Source: DASVEG01 sp035540495 (lineage in GTDB: Bacteria; Actinomycetota; Acidimicrobiia; Acidimicrobiales; CADCTF01). From it: DNA of 41,888 bases. Under the pieces are notes generated by a model. That model worked only from the letters and a program-made list of their open reading frames with translations, ran no database searches and was not told the origin of the DNA. How positions within the stretch are numbered: the stretch's first letter is position 1; each line of letters starts with the position of its first letter. The translations under genes were made by a program, and so were the position numbers. Where the stretch lies: assembly GCA_035540495.1 (NCBI GenBank), contig DATLGL010000006.1, positions 1-41,888 of the forward strand, read 5' to 3'. This document shows positions 29,804-38,602 of the stretch, piece by piece.

Positions 29804-32611
29804 ATGTCCGGCAACAGCTTCGGCGCAGCCGCCCGCCTCGACGTAGGCGGCGCGTCCCACGAGATCTTCCGCCTCGACGCCCTGGCGGGCCGCGCCGACG
29901 TCGAGCGCCTGCCCTTCTCGCTCAAGGTCCTCCTCGAGAACCTCCTCCGCAACGAGGACGGGGTGTCCGTCACTCCGGAGGCCGTGGAGGCACTGGCGGG
30001 GTGGGATCCCGGAGCGGAGCCTGATCGCGAGATCGCGTTCATGCCGGCGCGGGTGCTGATGCAGGACTTCACCGGGGTGCCGTGCGTCGTCGACCTCGCG
30101 GCGATGCGCGACGCGATGGTCGAGCTCGGCGGCGACGCGAAGAAGATCAACCCGCTCATCCCGGCCGAGCTCGTGATCGACCACTCGGTGAGCGTCGACG
30201 TCTTCGGGCGCCAGAACGCGTTCGCCGAGAACGTCGAGATCGAGTACCAGCGCAACGGCGAGCGCTACGAGTTCCTGCGGTGGGGACAGACCGCGTTCGA
30301 CGGCTTCGCGGTGGTACCGCCGGGCACCGGCATCTGCCATCAGGTGAACCTCGAGTACCTCGCGCGAGTCGTGTTCGTCGACCCGAAGACCGGCCGCGCG
30401 TACCCGGACACCGTCGTCGGCACCGACTCGCACACGCCGATGGTCAACGGTCTCGGCGTCGTCGGCTGGGGTGTCGGCGGCATCGAGGCGGAGGCGGCGA
30501 TGCTCGGTCAGCCGATCCCGCTCCTCATCCCGCGCGTCGTCGGCTTCAAGCTCACCGGCCGGATGCCGGAGGGTGCTACGGCGACCGACCTCGTCCTCAC
30601 GATCACCGAGCGCCTTCGCCAGCACGGCGTCGTCGGCAAGTTCGTCGAGTTCTACGGACCAGGCGTCGCGAACGTCCCGACCGCCGACCGGGCGACGATC
30701 GGCAACATGTCGCCCGAGTACGGCTCGACGATCACGATCTTCCCGCCCGACGCCGAGACGCTGCGGTACCTCGAGTTCTCCGGCCGCTCGCCGGAGCAGG
30801 TCGCGCTCGTCGAGGCGTACGCCAAGGAGCAGGGCCTGTGGCACGACGAGTCGTCGCCCGAGCCACGGTTCTCCGAGACGCTCGAGCTCGACCTCTCGAC
30901 GGTGGAGCCGTCGCTCGCCGGGCCGTCGCGCCCGCAGGATCGGGTGCCGCTGCGGGAGTCGAAGCCGATGTTCCGAGCCGCGCTGAGCGAGAGCCTCCCC
31001 GAGAGCGTGCAGAACCTTCAGGACGAGCGGTCGGAGGAGTCGTTCCCCGCGTCCGACCCGCCTGCTGCGTCGTCGGTCGCCGAGGCGAAGGACGAGGCCG
31101 ATCCGACCGCGGGCGATGCACCGCTGTCGTCGACTCGGCCCCGTGCCAGCGTGCCGGTCACGCTGGCCGACGGGACGTCGTTCGACCTCGACCACGGCCA
31201 CGTCGTGATCGCCGCCATCACCAGCTGCACGAACACCTCGAACCCCTACGTGATGATCGGCGCCGGTCTGCTGGCGAAGAAGGCGGTCGAGAAGGGTCTC
31301 GACGTGAAGCCGTGGGTGAAGACCTCGCTCGCGCCGGGCTCGAAGGTCGTCATCGACTACTACGAGCGGGCCGGTCTGCTCCCGTACCTCGAGAAGTTGC
31401 GGTTCAACCTCGTCGGCTACGGCTGCACGACATGCATCGGCAACTCCGGGCCCCTCGCGCCCGAGATCAGCGAGGCGGTCGACTCGGCCGGCCTCGCCGT
31501 GGCTGCGGTGCTGTCGGGCAACAGGAACTTCGAGGGCCGCATCAACCCGGACGTGCGCATGAACTACCTCGCCTCGCCGCCCCTCGTCGTTGCGTACGCC
31601 ATCGCGGGGACGATGGACATCGATCTGTACAGCGAGCCGATCGGTGAGGGCACCGACGGACCGGTGTACCTGCGCGACATCTGGCCGACGACGCAGGAGG
31701 TGAACGACACCGTCGCCGACGCCGTCGCTTCCGAGATGTTCCGGAAGTCGTACGCCGAGGTGTTCGCCGGTGACGAGCGGTGGAACTCACTGCCGGTTCC
31801 CACCGGCGACCAGTTCGAGTGGAACACGTCGTCGACCTACGTCCGCAAGCCTCCGTACTTCGACGGGATGCCCGTGGAACCGGCCCCGCGGACAGACATC
31901 ACGGGCGCCCGCGTGCTCGCGGTGCTCGGCGACTCGGTGACCACGGACCACATCTCGCCCGCAGGCTCGATCCGTAAGGACTCACCTGCGGCGCGCTGGT
32001 TGAACGACTGGAACGTCGACGCCAGCGACTTCAACTCCTACGGGTCGCGCCGCGGCAACCACGAGGTGATGATTCGCGGCACGTTCGCCAACATCCGCAT
32101 CCGCAACCGGATGGTGCCCGGCGTCGAGGGCGGTTACTCGGTCCACCTGCCCGACGGCGAGCAGGGGTCGATGTACGAGGTTGCGACGCGCTACCAGTCG
32201 GAGGGGACCCCGCTGGTGATCCTCGCGGGCAAGGAGTACGGCTCCGGTTCGTCGCGCGACTGGGCAGCGAAGGGCACTGCGTTGCTCGGTGTGCACGCGG
32301 TCATCGCGCAGTCGTACGAGCGGATCCACCGTTCGAACCTGATCGGGATGGGCGTGCTGCCGCTGCAGTTCCTCGACGGGCAGTCGGTCGAGTCCCTCGA
32401 GCTGACGGGGCAGGAGGTGCTCGACATCGCCGGCATCTCGGTGCTGTCGACGCCGGGCGCCGCGATTCCTTCGACGCTGACTGTCTCGGTCGACGGGGGA
32501 GCGCGCACCTTCGACGTCCGGGTGCGGATCGACACGCCGAAGGAGGCCGAGTACTACCGCCACGGCGGCATCCTCCCGTACGTGCTGCGTCAGCTGCGGA
32601 GCGGCTCGTAA
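29804..32611 (+). CDS. acnA: Aconitate hydratase (AcnA type)
   Basis: A 935-residue aconitase converting citrate to isocitrate in the TCA cycle. The [4Fe-4S] cysteines are C475 (AITSCTNTSNP), C541 and C544 (GYGCTTCIGNSGPL); substrate-binding segments include LVIDHSVSVDVFG, PDTVVGTDSHTPM, LSGNRNFEGR, GDSVTTDHISPAGSI and GSGSSRDWAAKG. An acidic insert at about 393-449 carrying EESFPASDPPA is typical of actinobacterial AcnA and absent from E. coli AcnA. The start is ATG 29804. The gene stands alone; the 59-base gap to the divergent paralogue B holds its promoter. Loss of the cluster could turn it into an RNA-binding form, known for the family. Confidence 0.98.
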   Translation: MSGNSFGAAARLDVGGASHEIFRLDALAGRADVERLPFSLKVLLENLLRNEDGVSVTPEAVEALAGWDPGAEPDREIAFMPARVLMQDFTGVPCVVDLAAMRDAMVELGGDAKKINPLIPAELVIDHSVSVDVFGRQNAFAENVEIEYQRNGERYEFLRWGQTAFDGFAVVPPGTGICHQVNLEYLARVVFVDPKTGRAYPDTVVGTDSHTPMVNGLGVVGWGVGGIEAEAAMLGQPIPLLIPRVVGFKLTGRMPEGATATDLVLTITERLRQHGVVGKFVEFYGPGVANVPTADRATIGNMSPEYGSTITIFPPDAETLRYLEFSGRSPEQVALVEAYAKEQGLWHDESSPEPRFSETLELDLSTVEPSLAGPSRPQDRVPLRESKPMFRAALSESLPESVQNLQDERSEESFPASDPPAASSVAEAKDEADPTAGDAPLSSTRPRASVPVTLADGTSFDLDHGHVVIAAITSCTNTSNPYVMIGAGLLAKKAVEKGLDVKPWVKTSLAPGSKVVIDYYERAGLLPYLEKLRFNLVGYGCTTCIGNSGPLAPEISEAVDSAGLAVAAVLSGNRNFEGRINPDVRMNYLASPPLVVAYAIAGTMDIDLYSEPIGEGTDGPVYLRDIWPTTQEVNDTVADAVASEMFRKSYAEVFAGDERWNSLPVPTGDQFEWNTSSTYVRKPPYFDGMPVEPAPRTDITGARVLAVLGDSVTTDHISPAGSIRKDSPAARWLNDWNVDASDFNSYGSRRGNHEVMIRGTFANIRIRNRMVPGVEGGYSVHLPDGEQGSMYEVATRYQSEGTPLVILAGKEYGSGSSRDWAAKGTALLGVHAVIAQSYERIHRSNLIGMGVLPLQFLDGQSVESLELTGQEVLDIAGISVLSTPGAAIPSTLTVSVDGGARTFDVRVRIDTPKEAEYYRHGGILPYVLRQLRSGS

Positions 32612-33412
32612 CTAGAGGGCGTCGAGCTTTCGACCGGCGGTGTCGAGCTCCTGCTGGGCTTGTGACTGGGCCCACTGGGCGACTCGGGCGCGTTCGGTGG
32701 CGGCTTTGGCCCGACCGTTCGCGCTGACCAGCTCGTCCTGCAACCGGCTCACCTCTGCCCGAGCGGCGGCCGCTTCCCTGGCCGCCGTCTGCGCATCGGA
32801 GCGAGCCTTCTCGAGCGCGGCCTGCTTCTCCGCGAGGAGCGCCTCGAGCTCGCGCTGCCGTGCCTCGCGTTCGTCGTCGGCGGCAGCGTCGGCGTTCCCG
32901 TCCGGTTGGGCTCCCCGGCGTTCGGCTCTCGCCGCGCGACGGCGATCGCGAGCCGACGAGCCGGGGTCCTCGTCGCCTTCGGATCCCGCCACCAGACTGA
33001 GTCCGGGGACGACGTCACCGAAGCCGGACGGAGGATCGATCGGCTTGACGAGCTGCCCCGCGGCGAGTTCGTCAGCGGCCTCCTCCGACGCCACCGCCGC
33101 CTCGAGTGACTGCGCGATCGCTTCCCGCTGAGCGTCTCCGCCCGGCCCGAGGTGCGCGGCCGCCTTCTTCGTCAGGCCGTCGATCGCCTTGCGTCGCTTG
33201 TTCGACAACTCGCGCAGATCGGACGCACCGCGACCCGACAGCGCCGCGCGCTGGGCCTTGCGCAGCCGCTCGCCGAGCTCGAGCAGCTCGTCGAGCGCCT
33301 TGGCGTTCTTGCGAGAGAGCTGGTTCAGGGCCCAGGCCGCCGCCGTCGGCTTGCGCAACGCCTTGATCCTTGCGGCGGCATCCTTGTCCTTCGCAGCGCG
33401 CAGCTCCTTCAC
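32612..33412 (-). CDS. Unidentified helical, coiled-coil protein (start unclear)
   Basis: At least 266 residues, almost all helix. The N-terminal part has ALRKPTAAAWALNQLSRKNA, a motif I associate with a family of conserved actinobacterial proteins of unknown function; the C-terminal half is a charged coiled coil (REARQRELEALLAEKQAALE, AARAEVSRLQDELVSANGRA, ARVAQWAQSQAQQELDTAGR). The frame stays open upstream to 33496 and encodes EIERLYGLPLEEFTAARDAL, a conserved-looking N-terminus, yet has no ATG, GTG or TTG there; the first codon after the stop region that fits is an ATC. Either a non-standard start is used or a GTG at 33412 gives a shortened protein. It converges on aconitase with no gap. 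Confidence 0.72.
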   Translation of the reverse strand: MKELRAAKDKDAAARIKALRKPTAAAWALNQLSRKNAKALDELLELGERLRKAQRAALSGRGASDLRELSNKRRKAIDGLTKKAAAHLGPGGDAQREAIAQSLEAAVASEEAADELAAGQLVKPIDPPSGFGDVVPGLSLVAGSEGDEDPGSSARDRRRAARAERRGAQPDGNADAAADDEREARQRELEALLAEKQAALEKARSDAQTAAREAAAARAEVSRLQDELVSANGRAKAATERARVAQWAQSQAQQELDTAGRKLDAL

Positions 33413-33529
33413 GAGCGCGTCACGGGCCGCCGTGAACTCCTCGAGAGGGAGGCCGTAGAGCCGCTCGATCTCGCTTCTGATGTCGTTCGCCGCGATGAGA
33501 AGAGGCTACGTCAGCTGTTCGCGCGCTGA

Positions 33530-34087
33530 TCAGCGAACGGGCTCGTAGCGGAGTGCCACCGCGCCGGAACCGAACTCCCGCTTGTCGACGAGCTTCAGGT
33601 CGACCCGCTGCGAGACACCCGCGAACAACGTCGGGCCGTGGCCCGCGATCGTCGGAAGCACGAGGAACTCGTACTCGTCGATGAGGCCCAGATCGGCGAG
33701 GGCGAGCGGGAGGGTGAGGCCGCCGAGCGACAGGTCGCCGCCCGGCTCGTCCTTCAACCGCCGTACCGCTTCGCCCACGTCGCCATGCACGAGCTCGGCG
33801 TTCCAGTCGACGTTCGACAGGGTGCGTGAGACGACGTACTTCTTCGCCCGGTCGATCGTCTGCGCGAACTCGATCTCGGACTCGTCCATCCATTCGGGCC
33901 ACACGCCGTCGGCCGGACGACGCCACGCCGACTCCATCATCTGGTAGGTCACCCGCCCGAAGAGGAGAGCGTCGGCTCGTGCGAGGCTGTCGGTCCAGTA
34001 GCGCATCGATTCCTCGTCCGGAACCATGGCCTCGTGGTGACAGCAACCGTCGACGGTGACGTTGATCGAGTATCGGAGCCTTCTCAC
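33530..34087 (-). CDS. RibD C-terminal / dihydrofolate-reductase-like protein
   Basis: A 185-residue DHFR-fold reductase. It opens with LRYSINVTVDGCCHHEAMVP, then ADALLFGRVTYQMMESAW, a TIDRAKKYVVSRTLSNVDW strand-helix, the nucleotide-binding GGDLSLGGLTLPLALADLGL, and IDEYEFLVLPTIAGHGPTLF ending in LALRYEP-like VALRYEPVR. These are marks of the YyaP/YwjB-like RibD_C proteins that use NADPH on unknown substrates. The start is GTG 34087, right before the first strand; a longer frame to 34600 runs antisense to the nitronate monooxygenase and is not credible. Confidence 0.9.
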   Translation of the reverse strand: MRRLRYSINVTVDGCCHHEAMVPDEESMRYWTDSLARADALLFGRVTYQMMESAWRRPADGVWPEWMDESEIEFAQTIDRAKKYVVSRTLSNVDWNAELVHGDVGEAVRRLKDEPGGDLSLGGLTLPLALADLGLIDEYEFLVLPTIAGHGPTLFAGVSQRVDLKLVDKREFGSGAVALRYEPVR

Positions 34088-34243
34088 CAGTTGCTGGACC
34101 TCCACCGATGGGGTTGCCGCACCGGCGACCTCTTCGAGTGTCGCGCGCCGTCGCTGATCTCGAAGCGTTCCACGCTGGTCGGAGACACAGAGCATGGCGG
34201 CAGCTGGTCCGCGGTGTTCAGGCGGGGATGGCACGATCCGTGG

Positions 34244-35200
34244 GTGACCCACCACATCTCGAACCGCGTCACCGAGCTTCTCGGCGTCGAGTACCCGATC
34301 GTCCAAGCGCCCATGGGCTGGATCGCGCGCAGCCAGCTCGCGTCGGCGGTGTCGAACGCCGGAGGGCTCGGGATCATCGAGACGTCGTCGGGCGAGCTCG
34401 ACATCGTCAAGGACGAGATCCGGAGGATGCGCGATCTCACCGACAAGCCGTTCGGCGTGAACATCGCCCAGGCGTTCGTGCGCGACCCGGCCATCGCCGA
34501 GTTCGTGATCGACCAAGGCGTCCGGTTCGTGACGACCTCGGCCGGCGATCCGACCCGGTACACCAAGCAGCTCAAGGATGCGGGCCTCACCGTCTTCCAT
34601 GTCGTGCCGACGCTGAAGGGCGCCCTGAAGGCTGTCGACGCCGGCGTCGACGGCCTCATCGTCGAGGGCGGTGAAGGCGGCGGGTTCAAGAACCCGCAGG
34701 ACGTGGCGTCGATGGTGCTGTTGCCGTTGGTGCGTTCGAAGGTCGACGTGCCGATCATCGCCGCCGGCGGGATGATCGACGGCCGAACGATGGCTGCCGC
34801 GTTCGCTCTCGGCGCGGAGGGAGTTCAGATGGGCACGCGCATGGTGTCGGCTGCCGAGTCACCCGTTCACGAGAACTGGAAGCAGGCGATCATCGACGCA
34901 GCCGAAACCGACACGGTGTTCCTCAACCGGTTCTCCAAGCCGGGGTTGCGTGCATTGCGCACGCAGCGCACGACTCGTCTCGAGCGGGAAGAGTCGGTCA
35001 GCATGGCCGAGTTCGGCACCTCGGGGTCGCTGTACTTCGGCGGCGACATGGAAGCGAGCATCGCGTTGTCGGGCCAGGTCGCCGGACGGATCGAGTCCGT
35101 ACGTCCGGTCGCGGACATCATCCGCGACACCGTGGAGGAGTTCGTCGAGACGCTCGAAGCTCTCAGCGGTCGATACCTCGACAGTGCGCGCTACAGCTAG
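34244..35200 (+). CDS. Nitronate monooxygenase (2-nitropropane dioxygenase family)
   Basis: A 318-residue FMN-dependent TIM barrel. VTELLGVEYPIVQAPMGWIA at the N-terminus and AVSNAGGLGIIETSSGELDI form the first FMN contacts; DKPFGVNIAQAFVRD, FVTTSAGDPTRYTKQLKDAG, GVDGLIVEGGEGGGF, VPIIAAGGMIDGRTMAAAFA and GAEGVQMGTRMVSAAESPVH complete the phosphate-binding pattern of the NMO/enoyl-ACP reductase II group. Members oxidise nitroalkanes such as propionate-3-nitronate or act as reductases; substrate not determined. I chose GTG 34244 since the conserved barrel starts right after it; upstream sequence is cysteine/arginine-rich and divergent from the reductase gene. Confidence 0.93.
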   Translation: MTHHISNRVTELLGVEYPIVQAPMGWIARSQLASAVSNAGGLGIIETSSGELDIVKDEIRRMRDLTDKPFGVNIAQAFVRDPAIAEFVIDQGVRFVTTSAGDPTRYTKQLKDAGLTVFHVVPTLKGALKAVDAGVDGLIVEGGEGGGFKNPQDVASMVLLPLVRSKVDVPIIAAGGMIDGRTMAAAFALGAEGVQMGTRMVSAAESPVHENWKQAIIDAAETDTVFLNRFSKPGLRALRTQRTTRLEREESVSMAEFGTSGSLYFGGDMEASIALSGQVAGRIESVRPVADIIRDTVEEFVETLEALSGRYLDSARYS

Positions 35201-35265
35201 GCACGTCGCGCCCGAACAACGTGGCCCAAGCGCGGTCCGGGTTGGGACGGAGCAGGCTGTGTGGC

Positions 35266-35682
35266 GTGACGGTACGGATCGACACCTTCGCCGAGCACGA
35301 TCTGCCCACTGTTCTTGAGCTGTGCGCCGCCGAGGGATGGCCCTCGTTCCCGGAGGACCCTGATCGGGCGCTTCGGGCACTCACCGCACCGGGAGTGACG
35401 ACCGTTGTCGCCCGGGATCGCGGTCAGATCGTCGGCTTCGCTCAGTTGCTCAGCGATGGCGTGCTGCAGGCGTATCTCGCTGCGCTGGTGGTTGTTGCGA
35501 GCCGTAGGGGAGCGGGTATCGGGATCCAGCTCATCGAGTCTGCGGTGGAACTCGCAGGAGGCAGCCGCGTTGACCTCTTGACGGACGATGCCGCCACTGG
35601 CTTCTACGACCGCCTACCGCACAGGCGGAAGCACGGCTACCGCCTCTATCCGCCGCTCGACGAACCGCTCACCGACCCGTGA
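35266..35682 (+). CDS. GNAT-family N-acetyltransferase
   Basis: A 138-residue acetyltransferase. IDTFAEHDLPTVLELCAAEG is the family's first strand-helix, VTTVVARDRGQIVGFAQLLS the central strands, and AYLAALVVVASRRGAGIGIQ holds the acetyl-CoA binding R/Q-x-x-G-x-G pattern (RRGAGIG), followed by the helix LIESAVELAGGSRVDLL and the terminal TGFYDRLPHRRKHGYRLY. It transfers acetyl from acetyl-CoA to an unknown amine. The start is GTG 35266 (a GTG at 35221 would add 15 residues). It lies 65 bases after the nitronate monooxygenase on the same strand. Confidence 0.88.
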   Translation: MTVRIDTFAEHDLPTVLELCAAEGWPSFPEDPDRALRALTAPGVTTVVARDRGQIVGFAQLLSDGVLQAYLAALVVVASRRGAGIGIQLIESAVELAGGSRVDLLTDDAATGFYDRLPHRRKHGYRLYPPLDEPLTDP

Positions 35683-35731
35683 CTCGCAGAACCATCGGCT
35701 CGAGTGGCCAACGATCCGTGAGCGCCGCAGG

Positions 35732-35971
35732 TCAGCTGGTGCGACGCCGCGACAGCGCCCAGAGGCAGAGCGCGCACAGGGCTGCAGCAGGCAGCGCGAC
35801 CATGAAGCCGCCCGTCCGCGTGTCCCCCGAGTTCGTGGCGCCGACCGCGAAGAACATGCCGCCGACGACGACCAGCACGACCAACGCCGTCCACAGCATA
35901 ACGGTGCCGATCCGGCCTCGCTCCTGAGAAGTCGTCTCCACGCGCGGCTTCTTCCCACAACGCCGCCGCAT
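35732..35971 (-). CDS. Small two-helix membrane protein
   Basis: A 79-residue protein with two membrane helices: GTVMLWTALVVLVVVGGMFF (about 22-43) and GGFMVALPAAALCALCLWAL (about 54-73), joined by a short outside loop with GATNSGDTRTG, and a basic C-terminus (SRRRTS). The start is uncertain among ATG 35971, GTG 35941 and a longer frame to 36016. It converges on the acetyltransferase gene. No family recognised. Confidence 0.6.
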   Translation of the reverse strand: MRRRCGKKPRVETTSQERGRIGTVMLWTALVVLVVVGGMFFAVGATNSGDTRTGGFMVALPAAALCALCLWALSRRRTS

Positions 35972-36105
35972 CACTCCCGCGGACCGATAGGACCGGCGGC
36001 AGGCCGTGGCGAACACGATCTATCACTCGCGCTCGTGGGTTCGGTCGTGACTGCGAGCCGATCGCAGAGTGCACCCCGTAGCCGCACGTGCTATCCCGGC
36101 TTGTC

Positions 36106-37053
36106 ATGAAGTTGCCGATGAGCGCGCTGCTTGCCCAGGCGCTGGGCGCCGTCACACACGAGTACGAGCAGCGCGGCGCGGGCTCCGCCGACCTACCCCG
36201 CTTGGCCGTGTGGTCGAACGTGCTCCGGCCCGTCGGTGATGGCGCCGACATCGGCGACCTCCCGCAGGCATGCCGATTGTCGAAGCGCGCGGTTCGCGCT
36301 GCCGTGCACGCGGCCGAAAAGGCGGGGTGGTTGATCGTCGAGGGGAAGGCGGTGCATTTGTCTCCCGCCGGGCAGGCGGCCCGGGAGCGGTGGCCGTCAC
36401 TCGACGGAGCCGTCGACTCGTCCTTCTCTGGATCCCTCTCCGGCGCACTCCGTGACGTCGTGTGCCAGCTGTACCTCGAATGGCCGCATTACCCGACCGG
36501 CTACGGCCCCGCTGACCATTCGATCACCGGCGGCGTGTACATGGGCGGCGGACAGATCGACTCCAAGGTGCCGACGCACGGCCAGGACTGGTCGCCGGTC
36601 CTCCGCCAGGACATCAACGGATCGAGCGTCGCTGGCCTGCCCGTGTCAGCTCTGCTGTCGCAGGCGTTCTTGGCATTCGCGACGGACTTCGAGGAGTTGT
36701 GGATCGGCGGGCTACACCTCGCCGCCACCGTTCTTCGCCTCCTGCCAGACGAGGGCGCGCCCATCACCGACATTCCGTTCCTGAGCCGGCTCAAGGGCGA
36801 CGGCAAGTCCGTCCTCGAGCGTCACGGCTTTCTCGACATCAGGCGCGACGCCGGGAATCCGAAGCTTCGCATCGCGGTGCCGACGGCCCGAGGGCGCCAC
36901 ACGCGCGACGAGTACCAGTCGACGGTTGACCGCGTCGAGCAGCGTTGGAGCGCGAAGTATGGCGCTGATGCCGTAGCGACGCTGCGGACTGCGCTCGAGT
37001 CGCTCAGCCTCGACCCGTCGCTGCCTCACTCGGTGATCGACACCCTGACCTAG
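36106..37053 (+). CDS. Protein with duplicated winged-helix-like halves
   Basis: A 315-residue protein made of two similar halves. Half 1 starts LPMSALLAQALGAVTHEYEQ, then LAVWSNVLRPVGDG, a helix-turn-helix-like DIGDLPQACRLSKRAVRAAV, and HAAEKAGWLIVEGKAVHLSP. Half 2 starts LPVSALLSQAFLAFATDFEE, then LAATVLRLLPDEGAPITDIP, and LSRLKGDGKSVLERHGFLDI. The repeat LP[MV]SALL[AS]QA is plain, and each half ends with a MarR-like winged-helix pattern. The centre has CQLYLEWPHYPTGYGP and GGVYMGGGQIDSKVPTH. Possibly DNA-binding in one half and ligand-sensing in the other; no partner is adjacent. The start could be ATG 36106 or 36088. Confidence 0.75.
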   Translation: MKLPMSALLAQALGAVTHEYEQRGAGSADLPRLAVWSNVLRPVGDGADIGDLPQACRLSKRAVRAAVHAAEKAGWLIVEGKAVHLSPAGQAARERWPSLDGAVDSSFSGSLSGALRDVVCQLYLEWPHYPTGYGPADHSITGGVYMGGGQIDSKVPTHGQDWSPVLRQDINGSSVAGLPVSALLSQAFLAFATDFEELWIGGLHLAATVLRLLPDEGAPITDIPFLSRLKGDGKSVLERHGFLDIRRDAGNPKLRIAVPTARGRHTRDEYQSTVDRVEQRWSAKYGADAVATLRTALESLSLDPSLPHSVIDTLT

Positions 37054-37143
37054 ACCGTCGGGCGTGCGTGCAGTGCCTCGGCCTCGGACCCGCGAAAGCG
37101 ATCGCAAGCGCACTCCGTCGGCAGCGACCTAAGGTCGCCGCTG

Positions 37144-37533
37144 ATGCGTGCCGCACGGTCGGCAACGGCGCAGTGGGATGCAGCCCGGTCGTTCGCGCTG
37201 AGCCTGCCGGCCGCGTTCGAGGACTTCCCGTGGGGCATGGCGACGATCAAGGTGGCGACGGGGAGCAAGTGGCCTCCGGTGTTCCTGTGGCTCGGTGACC
37301 GCGACGCAGACCGACCAGCGGTCTACGTGAAGCTCACCGCCTCCTACGACGAAGCTGTCAGCGTCGCCGGCGCGCAACCGACGACGATCAGCGGGGTCGG
37401 CAAGTACGGCCGGCTGACCATTTCGCTGCCCGTCGGCGACTTCGACCGCCTCTTGGACTGGGTGGAAGAGAGCTACCGCGACTTGGCGCCGAAACGTCTC
37501 GTCGCCGAGCTCGACCGGTCTCGCTCCGGCTGA
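37144..37533 (+). CDS. MmcQ/YjbR family protein
   Basis: A 129-residue protein with the MmcQ/YjbR (CyaY-like DNA-binding) pattern: AARSFALSLPAAFEDFPWGM, KWPPVFLWLGDRDADRPAVY, VKLTASYDEAVSVAG, GVGKYGRLTISLPVGDFDRL and a closing LDWVEESYRDLAPKRLVAEL. Family members are small, monomeric and of uncertain role; some bind DNA. ATG 37144 is the natural start, 17 residues before the conserved F-P-x-A-x-E-x-x-PWG segment. It is on its own, 90 bases after the winged-helix gene. Confidence 0.9.
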   Translation: MRAARSATAQWDAARSFALSLPAAFEDFPWGMATIKVATGSKWPPVFLWLGDRDADRPAVYVKLTASYDEAVSVAGAQPTTISGVGKYGRLTISLPVGDFDRLLDWVEESYRDLAPKRLVAELDRSRSG

Positions 37534-37657
37534 ACGGGAGCGGCTGCTCGAGAGAGTCACCGGGTTCGTCTCCCTGTGCGCGAGTGAGGCTGGAGACCCC
37601 GGTGACACCGTGCTTTGCAATGCTGGCGTCGATCGTGTCGATGTGACTGGGGAGACC

Positions 37658-38602
37658 GTGAACGCAGGTGAGAGCGCTCTCAAGATGGTGGAACGAGTCC
37701 GCTCGAGGCCGTGGGGCATCGCGGTCGCGGCGCTCGTCGGCGACGAGGTCGAGTTCGCATTCGATCCGGGAGTCGACGACGTCGACGACAACTCGCTGTT
37801 CCAGATCGGGTCGGTGACGAAGACGATGACCGGCGTCCTCTTCGCCGATGCTGTCGAGCGGGCAGAGGTGTCGCCCGAAACGACTGTCGGCCATCTGCTC
37901 GAGTTCGAGGGTGGCGCAGCGGAAGTGACGCTCGAGTCGCTCGCAACGCAACACAGCGGGCTTCCGCGACTCCCGCCGAATCTTGACGTCGCCACGGTCG
38001 ATCGGTCGGACCCGTACGCGGCGTACGAGCTCGCTGATCTCATGTCGGCGCTGCGGACCATCGACGTCGGACCGCAGAAGTACGAGTACTCGAACTTCGG
38101 GTTCATGACGCTGGGAGCCTGCCTCGCGGCGGCGACGAGGACACCGATGCACGAACTACTCGCGGTGCGTCTCTTCTCGCCGCTCCGGATGGCGTCTGCC
38201 GGCTGCCCGCCGAAAGAGGCGAACAGGTTGCCGGGCTACTCCGGGGCCGAGGAGACACCGTGGTGGACGACGAACCTGCCAGGTGCCGGCGGAGTCGGTG
38301 CATCGATCCGTGACATGGCGCTGTACCTCAAGGCCCACATCTCACCGCCGGCAGGACCGCTGGGCGCCGCTATCGCCGCTGCCGCGACAGTCCAGGCCGC
38401 CGACGGGGTCGCCATGGGGTACGGCTGGGTCCATCAGGGCGGCGGCTGGTGGCACAACGGAGCCACAGGCGGCTTCAAGTCATTCGTTGCCTTCCATCAA
38501 CCGACCGCAACCGCGGTCGCCCTCCTCGCGAACGGCGACGCGGCCGACTCGCTGGACGCGGTGGGATTCCGCACGCTGACCGAGATGATCTCCTCGCTCT
38601 AG
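37658..38602 (+). CDS. Serine beta-lactamase-like hydrolase (class C / PBP4* type)
   Basis: A 314-residue serine hydrolase. The nucleophile motif is IGSVTKTMTGVLFADA (S-x-x-K), the second motif KYEYSNFGFMTLGACL (Y-x-N), and the third WWHNGATGGFKSFVAF (H-x-G in place of K-T-G), as in esterases and peptidases of this fold. RPWGIAVAALVGDEVEFAFD opens the domain and there is no signal peptide, so it is probably cytoplasmic and not a drug-resistance enzyme. The start is uncertain: GTG 37658 (with GGGGAG upstream), GTG 37643 or GTG 37610. The stop directly abuts the methyltransferase GTG, so the two are co-transcribed. Confidence 0.9.
   Translation: MNAGESALKMVERVRSRPWGIAVAALVGDEVEFAFDPGVDDVDDNSLFQIGSVTKTMTGVLFADAVERAEVSPETTVGHLLEFEGGAAEVTLESLATQHSGLPRLPPNLDVATVDRSDPYAAYELADLMSALRTIDVGPQKYEYSNFGFMTLGACLAAATRTPMHELLAVRLFSPLRMASAGCPPKEANRLPGYSGAEETPWWTTNLPGAGGVGASIRDMALYLKAHISPPAGPLGAAIAAAATVQAADGVAMGYGWVHQGGGWWHNGATGGFKSFVAFHQPTATAVALLANGDAADSLDAVGFRTLTEMISSL

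Noticed and set aside
29351..31201. 616-residue minus-strand frame over the aconitase N-terminal half
   Set aside because: Antisense of a clear aconitase; arginine/histidine-rich with no family features.
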